Source: an uncultured Rubripirellula sp.
Lineage (GTDB): Bacteria > Planctomycetota > Planctomycetia > Pirellulales > Pirellulaceae
Length of the DNA: 59,206 nucleotides
Direction of reading: 5' to 3'
NCBI GenBank assembly: GCA_938075415.1
Contig: CALJHC010000035.1
Location: forward strand, 1-59,206
Shown here: in pieces, positions 37,129-45,999 of the stretch
Layout of the letters: each line of letters begins with the position of its first letter
How positions within the stretch are numbered: position 1 is the stretch's first letter
Position numbers and translations under genes: made by a program
Notes under the pieces: model-generated
Told to the model about the DNA's origin: nothing
Databases searched by the model: none
The model's input: only the letters and a program-made list of their open reading frames with translations

Positions 37129-37828
37129 ATGAAATTTATTCTCGGGCCGTGGCAGTTGATACTGATGATTCTTGCCGGCTGGGTTAATCGCGAGTAACAG
37201 TCGCGGATCGAGTCTCTGCAGAGCGAGGTTGCGGTGCTGAAAGAGCACATCGGTAGGAAACGGATCCTATTGACCAACGCGCAACGGCTTCGATTTGGCC
37301 GTCGAAGGTAAGATGTTTTGGTGCTAGACGCTCGACGAAGTTGGTTCTCTATTCACGCCGGACACCGTCTTACGTTGGCATCGACAATCGCTCGCCAGTG
37401 GGTGGAATTACTGGGATCGCAAAGAGCAGAGACCAGATCGGCCAAGAACCTGCCAAGTGATTGTTGATTTGGCTGTGAAGTCAGCCAAAGAGAATCCGAC
37501 CTGAGGCTAAGACCGTATCTGCGGTGCGTTATCGAACATCGGCTACCACATTTGCAACTCTACCATTGTAAATATCCTCAAGACTCACGGCATGGAACCG
37601 ACGCCAGACTGCGAGCAGACAGGATCATGGGCGACATTCTAGAAGGCGCATTGGGACGCGATGGCTTCAATCGACTTCACCACCGTGGACGTTTGGACCA
37701 AGGGCGGCCTGACCACGTTCGATTTGCTCTTTGCCATGGAACTGAAAACACGTCACGTCCACTTTGCGGGCTGCACCACCAATCCGAACGAAGCGTGGAT
37801 GAAAATGATTTCCTTTCAACTAACCAAT
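37129..37828 (+). pseudogene. DDE (integrase-core) transposase, 5' part, copy A
   Basis: Begins MKFILGPWQLILMILAGWVNRE, then a TAA at 37195. Further on it is recognisable in shifting frames (SEVAVLKEHIGRKRILLT; LFTPDTVLRWHRQSLA; AKENPT then a stop; GALSNIGYHICNSTIVNILK; and VHFAGCTTNPNEAWMK). It aligns along its length with the transposase relics of copies B and C, and with the integrase-core transposases common in planctomycetes. At least three stops and two frameshifts; it ends at the inserted DNA at 37829. Confidence 0.8.
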
Positions 37829-38178
37829 CCGTGTGGCCAAAAAAATCAGCCGATGCTCCAACACCTTTTAAAACGAGGTTTTCTTGAGCACGGGTGCCAA
37901 GCATCTCGGCTGGGCTGACCTGTATGCTGATGTCAGTATTGTTGGTTCAGACGGGCTTCTGATACGAAGATCGAGTCCTCGGCAGCCGGTCAGCCTTGAA
38001 CGAGTGAGGGAACGAAAACCGCATCGACCGGTGTGCGACGTTTTGCCCGGTTCATTGGATCATGCATTTCGTTATAGTGACATTTTAATGCTGTCTGTTT
38101 CACAGACAAACCGTCCCGTGTCGCTTCATCGACATCGCCGACTGGCAACGTAAACTGTCAACGCATTGCATTGGGGAG

Positions 38179-38928
38179 ATGTCTATCGTGCAACCTGAAT
38201 CTTCGCTCTGCGTCTCAAAGGATCAATTGCAGCGACTAGTTGGTGCATGTGCACTGTGTCGTGAACCATCGGCCGATCAAGGTTGGATCGACGTCCCCAG
38301 CATTGATGCCTCGTCCCGTACGTATCGTTGGCAAAATTGGATTACAGGTGACCCCAAAAAGATCAAAGCCTTGACGTTTGGCTACACCGTATTCTCCTGC
38401 GTGATTGCTGTTTCGGTCACTTGGTATGTCATGCAAGCTTTTGTTTTACCAACCACAAGTTCAGCCACAAGTTTCTGGGGCCTTTGTTTTTTTGTGCTGA
38501 CGTGTGTTTTAGTCTCGAGGGTTCGGAAATCCTCTTGGTCGGATGCTCGAGTTCAGATTCCACTGTGCGACAAACACAATAGATCATCCAAGATACCAAA
38601 CGCCGGAAACACTGCTTCAGCTTGGAGGTTTTGGGAGCACCGCCCTTCGTATGTAGTGATACTCGGATTGCTGGCTTATCTTGTGTTTGTTGTCGCGTAT
38701 AGCTGTTTTATCGCAACAGGAGTTGCCGCTTTGGAATTCTACCTGCGATACTTCGTCTTACCGGTCGTGCTTCTGATTCTTGCCCGGACCCTTCTTTTGT
38801 GGATTTTGGGGATCAGGCGTTTCATCATCTCTCCGTATGGCGTCTCATCCGGAAACGACATCATTGAAATCTGGCACTTTTCTCCTTCGTTCCGTGAAGC
38901 GGTGAGAGCCGAGATAGAGCCGAGATAG
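38179..38928 (+). CDS. Membrane protein with N-terminal CxxC, unknown function
   Basis: A 249-residue protein; the ATG at 38179 is preceded by GGGGAG. The N-terminus has a C-A-L-C pair (about residues 24-27) and a cytoplasmic-looking stretch. Two TM segments follow (FGYTVFSCVIAVSVTWYVM, and WGLCFFVLTCVLVS), then a loop with CDKHN, then two more TMs (VVILGLLAYLVFVVAYSCFI, and YFVLPVVLLILARTLLLWI). The CxxC plus CDKH could form a zinc site, which is speculative. No family recognised. It sits alone inside a disrupted insertion sequence. The last codons lie in an 11-bp duplication (AGCCGAGATAG twice), which sets the stop. Confidence 0.65.
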   Translation: MSIVQPESSLCVSKDQLQRLVGACALCREPSADQGWIDVPSIDASSRTYRWQNWITGDPKKIKALTFGYTVFSCVIAVSVTWYVMQAFVLPTTSSATSFWGLCFFVLTCVLVSRVRKSSWSDARVQIPLCDKHNRSSKIPNAGNTASAWRFWEHRPSYVVILGLLAYLVFVVAYSCFIATGVAALEFYLRYFVLPVVLLILARTLLLWILGIRRFIISPYGVSSGNDIIEIWHFSPSFREAVRAEIEPR

Positions 38929-39067
38929 CGAACGCCAGTTTTCAGTTCTTCACTTGATAGGTCCCAGCAAACACAAAGCCATCAAGTCAGGCTACATTGC
39001 GGAATGGCATGAACGATCAGATCGCAGAGCCATTGAACACGACTCTCGAACCGCTCTGCACGCTTTT

Positions 39068-39105
39068 TGGCTCTTGGCTTTTGGCTCTTGGCTCTTGGCT
39101 CTTGG
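39068..39105. repeat. 8-bp tandem repeat GGCTCTTG
   Basis: GGCTCTTG/GGCTTTTG units occur in direct succession four to five times. Confidence 0.85.
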
Positions 39106-39131
39106 GCAGTCGATCGACAGTGAATCTTTTG

Positions 39132-39230
39132 CTGGGTAACGAACTGATCATGCCGATGCATCGTCCACCCGACATGAATCCCGAGATCGAAACGACCGCG
39201 CGGCTGGGTGGTTTACTTCGTTCGTAGCGA
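39132..39230 (+). pseudogene. Transposase 3' end, copy A
   Basis: Encodes GNELIMPMHRPPDMNPEIET followed by TARLGGLLRS, a stop and RRAA. It matches the C-terminal ends at 46530-46641 and 57000-57100 (GNE....MDRPPD.....ETT.RLGGL.RSY.RAA). Confidence 0.8.
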
Positions 39231-39772
39231 AGGGCGGCTTAGCTCTTTCGGTCGCCACTCGCTCCGCGCCACGGCGGTCCCAGGACAATTCGTGTGACAT
39301 CTGCTGCGCGGTGAAGCCGTTTTGACTCGCTTTTCGGCTATCGTCGTTCACGCTGGATCACCTCTCGACCCAAAAGTGGGGCAAATCAACCCTCGCAACT
39401 CTGGATTTCGTCGGCCGAAATGTTCTTTTCGATATTTTGACCCAACGGGATCGCGTCATCTTTGAAACACCCTCGCTTCCGAAATACCTTCACCTCGAAA
39501 ACGTTTCTGTGTTGTGATTCCGCTGTGGAATTGTGTTACGATCAGGGCTCTCAGGAAAAAGCGGTGGTCTTGGTTCGGTCCTACCCCAAGTCCCTCTAGT
39601 GCACTGAGCGATCAGCGTCCTTGCATTCTTGTTCTCCGCTTCCGTGCATCTCAAAGTCCTTCATACGTCTCTCGCCCGCTATCAATCTTACCGCCTGCGT
39701 CCATCAAGTTTTTGCTTGAATTGCGAATTGCAATCAGCCGCGGTTTTCGATAACAAACCGAATCACAATGCC

Positions 39773-40450
39773 ATGCTCAACCAGCTTCGAAATCTCATCA
39801 ACCAATTCAGCATCGAAGCGGTACCGTTCGATCCTTCCGCTTTCAATGACGATCTGGCAAATCGAGTGAGTTGGAGTCCGGTAAAAAGAGGCGGTGCAAA
39901 TTTCCGGACCCACAAATTGGTGATTGAAGAACCTTTCGTTGCCAAATTTAAAACCACCGTTGGCCACCTCCTCTTTGGCCTGATCTTTATGATCATCGGG
40001 ATCGGTGTGACGGGCTGGATGGCTTATGCCATATACGGGGACGTTAAGTTTGATGGTTTTGGTTCTCTGGTAAGACTAGCGATGCCATTGATGTTTGGTG
40101 GCATCTTCGCTCTTGGCGGAATTTTCACCATTTTCAGCGCCCTGTCACCAATTCGATTCGATAAACAGACCGGCGATTTTCGAAAAGGCAGGCGAGCTGC
40201 CAAATCGATTGGACCCCATGAAATGGAAGCCTCAAGCGGCTACGCAAAACTCAATTCCATTCATGCTCTGCAGCTCATCAAGGAATATTGCCGCAAAAAA
40301 GATTCGTCCTATTACAGCTATGAGTTAAATCTGGTGCTGGAATCTGGACAACGGATTAATGTGGTCGATCACGGAAGTCTAAATCGCATCCGAGAAGATG
40401 CTCAGACGCTGGGTCAATTTCTAGGTATCCCCGTTTGGGACGCAACCTAA
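39773..40450 (+). CDS. Two-TM membrane protein, unknown function
   Basis: A 225-residue protein from the ATG at 39773; the frame extends 144 bp further to a TTG, but that part is arginine/serine rich and looks untranslated. Two TM segments are close together (LLFGLIFMIIGIGVTGWMAYAI, and LAMPLMFGGIFALGGIFTIFSAL), flanked by soluble parts. The C-terminal part (IRFDKQTGDFRKGRR... to LNLVLESGQRINVVDHG) has the look of a PH-like or DUF domain found in small planctomycete membrane proteins. No function can be given. Confidence 0.6.
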   Translation: MLNQLRNLINQFSIEAVPFDPSAFNDDLANRVSWSPVKRGGANFRTHKLVIEEPFVAKFKTTVGHLLFGLIFMIIGIGVTGWMAYAIYGDVKFDGFGSLVRLAMPLMFGGIFALGGIFTIFSALSPIRFDKQTGDFRKGRRAAKSIGPHEMEASSGYAKLNSIHALQLIKEYCRKKDSSYYSYELNLVLESGQRINVVDHGSLNRIREDAQTLGQFLGIPVWDAT

Positions 40451-40884
40451 TACCGAGACCATCTTCCGTCTCGGCACCCAACGAGAGTGCTAACATCCTT
40501 GGTTGGTCAAATCATGGGGCTGGAAAATCATGGGGCTGGCAAATCAACTCAAATCGATCCGCCCCCAAACGATTCGAGAAGGAGATACGGCGAGCACACA
40601 CGACAGACTCGGCAAACCAATAGTTGGCATCGAGCTGAACATGCCAGTGCGATCACCAGTTCCTTATCACTCGAACTGCTATTTTCAAATGCAGTGTAAT
40701 TTGTCGGGGGTTCTGACAAGCAGTGCGTTCTCGGTGGCAGATGGTGTGGACCAGAAGAAACCTTGGATGGAGTTGGTTCCGACGTTCTTGAATTCACTTG
40801 CCGCCTGAACGACCGTCGTTTCACCTGACAGCACTTTTTTGAACACCCCTGCGACTAATCAATTCATTTCATCAGACAAACTCA
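40451..40884. other. 0.43-kb intergenic region with a 16-bp duplication
   Basis: No gene. AAATCATGGGGCTGGA/C is duplicated at 40509-40540, followed by a third partial AAATCA. Confidence 0.55.
40509..40546. repeat. 16-bp tandem repeat, 2.4 copies
   Basis: AAATCATGGGGCTGGA, AAATCATGGGGCTGGC, then AAATCA. The DNA is non-coding. Confidence 0.9.
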
Positions 40885-43602
40885 ATGCATCGATTACAAA
40901 GAGCGAAAGCATTTCCTATTCTGACCGGTTTTTTAATGCTCTTGTCTTTTTGCAAGGCCACCGCCGGAGAAGCAGAAATTTCGATCATCAAACCGGGGCA
41001 GTCGGTTGAATTAGACGGCAAAGAAGTTGATTGGATTTACGGCGATTACCTTCTCCGCAACAAGGCGCTTAGCGTGGTCATTGCGGCACCACTACCGACT
41101 CGCGATGCAAACATGACCATTCGCGCGATCGGCGGTTCGATACTTGACCTCACGCTGAACCATCCTTCTAACGATCAACTGAGTGCCTTCACACCGACCG
41201 CAGGCCGATACCTTTTTCAAAATCCGGATTTGATGGAATGGGGAAAGGAAGATGATCGTGTTTATTGGCAGTGCCAGTCCTCGCGCACGATCGCCAAAGA
41301 CGATACGGTGGCGACGGTGCGATATGAACTGAGAGACAACAGCCCCTATGTCGAAGCAACCGTGACGGTCACCGGAATCAAATCGCCAAACATCCAAGCG
41401 TGGGATGGAGTTCGAGCGGATGGCTGGTTTGAGTTTCAAGTTGATAACGCTCGGATGATCGCAACCTGTACGGATTCTTTCTTCAGACAATCAATCGGAT
41501 TTCAAATTCCCGGATCAGCGCAACCGCCACAGTGGAAACAGGGACGACCGTACCAATTGCGTTACTCTGATTCAGACATTGAAAAGTCAACCGAGTCGAT
41601 CCGATGGAGGGTTCGCCTCTACCCCGCGACCAGCCTGCACGACCTCCACACCATCATCGACTCGGGTAAAAAATCTCTTCCACTACAAACCATTCGTGTG
41701 ACTCGCGATCTTTCAAGTGGTAATGATTTGGATACCGTCAACCGAGCCAGGGTAAGCGTGACTCGTCAAGTGACATCAGAATCGAGTGAAGCCGATGCGA
41801 CGACGATTCCTCTACAAACCGATGACAATGGCCTAGCTCATCTGCGTCTGTCACCAGGTGACTACTTCATCACTGCGTCAGCGATTGGTTGTGATCCGGT
41901 ACAAATCTCAGTGACCGCCAATGACTCACCAAGTGAATTTGTCATCCCCCTCGAAACCGGTAGCGGCCTGATTGCCGAAGTGCGGGATGACACAGGAAAA
42001 TTGATCCCCGCAAAGGCCACCATCTATTCGATCGACGGCGAGGACCCAAACTTTGGACTCAGCAGCGCACGGACTTTTGTTGAAAACCTTGTCTACTCTG
42101 TCCATGGGCGATTCCATTGCCCACTCGATCCGGGTCGGTATGAAATCTACTTGAGTCGCGGTCCGGAATATGATGCGATCAGGCGTGAGATCCAAATCAC
42201 CGAGGGGAAAGTTGAAAGCATTGCGGTGCAACTTGACCGAGTGGTTCACTCGAACGGCTGGATCAGCACCGACTTTCACAGTCACAGCAGCCCGTCGGGC
42301 GATAACACATCCGATCAGTATGGACGTGTTGAAAACCTGTTATGCGAACACATTGAATTCGCACCCTGTACCGAACACAACGTTGTCAGTTCCTACATGC
42401 CCTATTTGCAATCCATGGGGCTGACACACCTCATGGCGACCTGCACCGGGATGGAACTGACAGGAACACCAACACCCGTCAACCACCAAAACGCTTTTCC
42501 CCTACACCATCATCCGCATACCCAGAACGGCGGCGGCCCCCGTTCCTCTTATAACCCTGCGGTGCAGATTGAACGACTCGCTATGTGGGACCAAGGCTCT
42601 GAAAAAGTCGTCCAGATGAATCACCCCAACCTTCATCAAATCTATGGCGATGCCGATAGCGACGGGGTGGCCGACGACGGATTTCGCAACATGCTGAAAT
42701 GGACGGACATCGTTGAGGTGCATCCTTTGGCTGTGATTTTCAGGGACGTCGTCAACGATCCGCCTACGGGTCGTCGCAAACGCATCACCATCCACCAATG
42801 GATGCAGCTGCTCAATCAAGGTTATCGAATTCCCGGTGTGATCAACACCGATTCCCATTACAACCACCACGGCAGTGGTTGGCGGCGAAACTGGGTCGCC
42901 TGCAGCACCGACGACCCGTCTCAAATCACGACCGAAGAAATGGTCAAGCAAACCGAGGCCGGTCACATCGTGATGTCCAATGGACCGTTCTTATCAGTTA
43001 AAGCAAGTGCTGGTGCGGAAAGTGGTGACGGACCGCAGAGCGGAAACCCAGAGACTGGAAACTCAGAGACTGGAAACTCAGAGACTGGAAACCCAGAGAC
43101 TGGAAACCCTGCTACAGAAAAGCCAGCCACAGAAAAGCCAGCCGGTAAAAATTCAAGAACCGTTCATTCACGCAGCGAAGCCATTCCCGGAGGCAATCTG
43201 CTTGCGTCGTCAGGGAGGCTTCACCTGTCCGTCAACATCCAATGTCCTAACTGGTTAGCTGTCAACCGAGTCCAAGTTTTCATCAATGGACGACCCGACA
43301 AAGAATTAACGTACACCGCGAGAGAAAACCAAGATTACTTTGGTGCAGCCGATAACCCGGTCAAATTCGAAGCAGAGCTGACGGTTTTGCTTGAGCAAGA
43401 TTCTCACATCATCGTCGCTGCGATAGGTGAAGGCTTGACGATGGAAAAAGTCATGGGAACGCGTTTTGGTAAAATCCCTCCGACGGCAGTCAGCAATCCG
43501 ATCTATGTCGATGTCGACGGAGACGGTTTCCAACCCAACGGCGATCGACTCGGCCTGCCACTGCTTGGCGCAAAACCGACCAAGCTTTCCGACCAAAAGT
43601 AG
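40885..43602 (+). CDS. Secreted CehA/McbA-type PHP metallohydrolase
   Basis: A 905-residue protein with signal peptide 1-28. Residues 30-450 form beta-rich, carboxypeptidase-regulatory-like segments (ARVSVTRQVTS..., LSPGDYFITASAIG, LDPGRYEIYLSRG). The PHP domain starts at D463-F-H465-S-H467, followed by APCTEHN (H498) and NTDSHYNHHG (D656, H658). These are the metal ligands of the CehA/McbA branch of the PHP superfamily, whose characterised members hydrolyse esters, carbamates or phosphoesters. After about residue 715 comes a low-complexity linker with four GNPET/GNSET units and TEKPA repeats, then a beta-sandwich domain and a calcium-loop-like VDVDGDGFQPNGD end. A simple ATG at 40885. It is followed after 219 bp by a serine hydrolase gene in the same direction. 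Substrate unknown. Confidence 0.82.
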   Translation: MHRLQRAKAFPILTGFLMLLSFCKATAGEAEISIIKPGQSVELDGKEVDWIYGDYLLRNKALSVVIAAPLPTRDANMTIRAIGGSILDLTLNHPSNDQLSAFTPTAGRYLFQNPDLMEWGKEDDRVYWQCQSSRTIAKDDTVATVRYELRDNSPYVEATVTVTGIKSPNIQAWDGVRADGWFEFQVDNARMIATCTDSFFRQSIGFQIPGSAQPPQWKQGRPYQLRYSDSDIEKSTESIRWRVRLYPATSLHDLHTIIDSGKKSLPLQTIRVTRDLSSGNDLDTVNRARVSVTRQVTSESSEADATTIPLQTDDNGLAHLRLSPGDYFITASAIGCDPVQISVTANDSPSEFVIPLETGSGLIAEVRDDTGKLIPAKATIYSIDGEDPNFGLSSARTFVENLVYSVHGRFHCPLDPGRYEIYLSRGPEYDAIRREIQITEGKVESIAVQLDRVVHSNGWISTDFHSHSSPSGDNTSDQYGRVENLLCEHIEFAPCTEHNVVSSYMPYLQSMGLTHLMATCTGMELTGTPTPVNHQNAFPLHHHPHTQNGGGPRSSYNPAVQIERLAMWDQGSEKVVQMNHPNLHQIYGDADSDGVADDGFRNMLKWTDIVEVHPLAVIFRDVVNDPPTGRRKRITIHQWMQLLNQGYRIPGVINTDSHYNHHGSGWRRNWVACSTDDPSQITTEEMVKQTEAGHIVMSNGPFLSVKASAGAESGDGPQSGNPETGNSETGNSETGNPETGNPATEKPATEKPAGKNSRTVHSRSEAIPGGNLLASSGRLHLSVNIQCPNWLAVNRVQVFINGRPDKELTYTARENQDYFGAADNPVKFEAELTVLLEQDSHIIVAAIGEGLTMEKVMGTRFGKIPPTAVSNPIYVDVDGDGFQPNGDRLGLPLLGAKPTKLSDQK
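43049..43108 (+). repeat. 15-bp in-frame tandem repeat, 4 copies
   Basis: CAGAGACTGGAAACT twice, then CAGAGACTGGAAACC twice, within the linker of the PHP protein (peptide ETGNS/ETGNP). A second repeat, ACAGAAAAGCCAGCC, follows at about 43114-43143. Confidence 0.92.
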
Positions 43603-43821
43603 GGATAGAAGATGAGTCCAAGTTGATTGAAGAAATCTTCATGATCGATCAAAAGCATTAGCAAGGTTTAATGAAGGTTTCGATAACAGGAGAGATATTC
43701 TTTCCGGAGTAGCCACCGAAAAGAATTCGCCCCAACACATCAACCTCGAAGGCGAACCCCAGCAGAAGTTTTAAGTAGACCAGTGACAGTAGTAAGTAGA
43801 CCAGTGACACGAGAAAACGGC

Positions 43822-45549
43822 ATGATCTCAATACCAGATCGATTCAAGCGTTGTGTTCCACCGCGACTGAACGGCCTGTCCCCAGCATGGATCAGAATCA
43901 CAGCATGGATCAGAATCCCAGCATGGATCAGAATTCCAGCATGGATCAGCGCGTCAATCGTTCTTTTAATTTTCAGTGCATTGACTTCTTGGGCAGATGA
44001 CACTGAGTCTCCAACGGAGACGACTGTCAAGCAAGAACTCCCCGCTGGCTATTACGAGGCCGGTGAGGATAAAGCATCGGCGATCGAAAAACTTTGCGAA
44101 GCGACTGCCGATACCGAACTTTTCTCGGGCGCTGTCTTGGTCGCAGAAAAAGGTAAGGTCATTTTTGAACAGGGATTCGGACTTGCCAATCGTGAGTGGA
44201 ATATTCCCAACACTTCGGCGACCAAGTTTCGTCTCGCATCGGTCAGCAAACAGTTTTGCAGCATGTTAGTGATGCAACTGGTGCAAGAAGGCAAGCTAGA
44301 ACTGGATGATACGATCCGTGATCATTTGATCGACTACCGCGAAGATACTGGCAGCCAAATCACCATCCATCACCTGCTCGCCCATCAATCCGGCCTCAAA
44401 GATTTTACAGCCAGCTTTGACTATCGTGGAAGGATCTCGCGTTCTTCCTACGGCAAAGATGAATTCATCAAACTGCATTGCAGCTCTGATCTCGCGAACG
44501 AACCGGGAACGATCTATAGCTACTGCAACGCCGGGTACGTCATCCTGGGAAGGATCATTGAAAAGGTGACGGGCAAATCATTCGAGCAGAATCTCAAGCA
44601 GAGGATTTTTGAACCGCTCGGCATGAACGACAGCGGCTATGACCGAAACCGCTACGTGCTCGAGAATCGCGCCAGTGGATATCGGCGGGGACCGTTTGCG
44701 TTTGAAAATGCCGACTACATCGAGATGGACTCCACACCCGGCGCATCGGGCGCCCTTTATTCAACCGTCCAAGACATGTTCCGTTGGGATCGTGCGCTCT
44801 CTACCGATCAACTGCTCGGCAAACAGTATCGCGACTTGATGTTCACCCCGAATCGTGATGTACCGGAAGTCAAAGCGGCAGGCGGCCGGCCCCACAGCAT
44901 CTACGGCTACGGTTGGCAGATTTACAATCGAACACATCCGGTTACCAAGCGAGTGGTGAAAGTTGTCAACCACGGGGGTGCAATCAACGGGTTTCGTGCG
45001 ATGGAGAGTCGATTGGTCGACGAAGATGCTTTCGTGATCGTACTGTGCAACCTAGGCGATCCCTTTGGAGGAAGCGATATTTGGAATGCAGTGGTACAGT
45101 TGAATACCGAGCTGATACATCTTGTGACCGGTCAACCGTATCGAATGCCGGGCAAGGCAAGGATCACGCAGGATCAACGCATCTACCGCTACGTGAAGGC
45201 AAGTGGAGTCGATGCCGCAATCGAATGGTTCAAACAAAAAGGAAAGCCTGCACCTTGGGGTGGATCGATGGCAGCCGTCGCGAAGCAACTTCTCGTCGAG
45301 GGATTCACCGACGAAGCACTGCAGCTAATGGAGTTTGACGTCGAAACCTCATCCGGCAAAGTCTGGCTACTGCGAAGAACCGCTCAAGCGTTTTTAGATG
45401 CCGGAAAGTCAGGAAAAGCGATCGAGTATGCCAAGCAGGGACTTGAAAAGAAACCGGATGATGAAGCTTTGCAATTGATCATCGCTGAAGCCAACCAAAA
45501 AATAACAGGCAAGCCTCAAGAGTCAGCCGCAAAACCAATATCACCCTGA
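43822..45549 (+). CDS. Class C beta-lactamase-like serine hydrolase
   Basis: A 575-residue protein from the ATG at 43822; a GTG at 43783 is the alternative but lies in a duplicated 21-bp sequence. The signal/membrane segment around residues 30-60 follows a tandemly repeated AWIRIP peptide. The serine beta-lactamase/DD-peptidase fold motifs are complete: S140-V-S-K143 (SxxK), Y234-C-N236 (YxN) and H384-G-G386. Such proteins include class C beta-lactamases, esterases and D-amino peptidases; which one this is cannot be decided. The C-terminal 120 residues look helical and end in a TPR-like unit (AGKSGKAIEYAKQGLEKKPDDEALQLI). It acts outside the cytoplasm by its signal sequence. Confidence 0.85.
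   Translation: MISIPDRFKRCVPPRLNGLSPAWIRITAWIRIPAWIRIPAWISASIVLLIFSALTSWADDTESPTETTVKQELPAGYYEAGEDKASAIEKLCEATADTELFSGAVLVAEKGKVIFEQGFGLANREWNIPNTSATKFRLASVSKQFCSMLVMQLVQEGKLELDDTIRDHLIDYREDTGSQITIHHLLAHQSGLKDFTASFDYRGRISRSSYGKDEFIKLHCSSDLANEPGTIYSYCNAGYVILGRIIEKVTGKSFEQNLKQRIFEPLGMNDSGYDRNRYVLENRASGYRRGPFAFENADYIEMDSTPGASGALYSTVQDMFRWDRALSTDQLLGKQYRDLMFTPNRDVPEVKAAGGRPHSIYGYGWQIYNRTHPVTKRVVKVVNHGGAINGFRAMESRLVDEDAFVIVLCNLGDPFGGSDIWNAVVQLNTELIHLVTGQPYRMPGKARITQDQRIYRYVKASGVDAAIEWFKQKGKPAPWGGSMAAVAKQLLVEGFTDEALQLMEFDVETSSGKVWLLRRTAQAFLDAGKSGKAIEYAKQGLEKKPDDEALQLIIAEANQKITGKPQESAAKPISP
43883..43950 (+). repeat. 18-bp in-frame repeat in a signal sequence, 3.8 copies
   Basis: CAGCATGGATCAGAATCA, ...ATCC, ...ATTC and a partial fourth copy encode AWIRIT-AWIRIP-AWIRIP-AWIS directly before the hydrophobic core of the hydrolase's export signal. 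Confidence 0.92.
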
Positions 45550-45686
45550 ACTCGGGAACGCTTGAGCGACACTGATTCGCGAACTTTTTTCAGAGAATCT
45601 GTTTTGGTGAGTTCTTGTCAATGAACCCCTTCGCGTCGCGATCACGGTCGTGCTAAAACCAAAATGCTGGTTAACCGCAAATCAAA
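45550..45686. other. Short intergenic region after the serine hydrolase
   Basis: 137 bp with no gene and no clear terminator. Confidence 0.4.
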
Positions 45687-45980
45687 TCAGCCACAAATCA
45701 ATGGCGTGACGATTTCGTTGGGCCACAGACTGCAAGCGGGAGCTGGTGCGACTGGCACATACTTCCAATCTCTCTGCGGTTGGTGTTCGAACGCCAACAC
45801 TTGCTGTCGCACATTTCCAAACACACGCTCCTCGGCCACCGTGAGTACTCCATTGTGTCTCGCCATCACTGTGCGAGCCAACTGCTGTCCTTTCTCCTCG
45901 TCGTATCGTTCGCATTGGTCGCCATTGATCCAAGCGAAATCTGGAATGAGCTTGGGACTATGAGGGGCAAAAACGTAACG
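45687..45980 (-). pseudogene. 3' fragment of an unidentified gene, cut near IS copy B
   Basis: A 98-codon minus frame with protein-like composition (HSPKLIPDFAWINGDQCERY, ...EEKGQQLARTVMARHNGVLT, ...WKYVPVAPAPACSLWPNEIV) but no start codon in its first part. The frame is closed by a stop at 45981, about 20 bp from the left end of IS copy B at 46000. It therefore looks like the tail of a gene whose 5' part was lost. No family recognised. Confidence 0.45.
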
Positions 45981-45999
45981 TCAAAACCCGACAACCGAT

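Larger units (their letters stand above)
37829..39131 (+). other. Insertion inside IS copy A carrying a membrane-protein gene
   Basis: At 37829 transposase sequence stops and a sequence starting CCGTGTGGCCAAAAAAATCA begins. The same roughly 100-bp sequence occurs at 55542-55660, so it is itself a left end of a related element. Transposase sequence resumes near 39132. A matching right end was not found. The cargo gene at 38179-38928 lies within. Confidence 0.5.
36891..39451 (+). mobile_element. Insertion sequence copy A, decayed and interrupted by an insertion
   Basis: Left end ATCCCGAGAGGTCAAAATAC at 36891 and right end GATATTTTGACCCAACGGGA, with the following T, at 39431-39451 are inverted repeats of each other with a few mismatches. 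They match the ends of copies B and C. The 5' part of a transposase pseudogene lies at 37129-37828 and its last 33 codons at 39132-39230. About 1.3 kb of foreign DNA splits it. An intact element (compare copy C) is about 1.55 kb. Confidence 0.7.

Noticed and set aside
37129..39230. Copy A and its insert read as two independent, separately inserted elements
   Set aside because: The two transposase parts join in order and the outer ends form an inverted pair, so a single split copy is simpler; the nested element's right end was not found.
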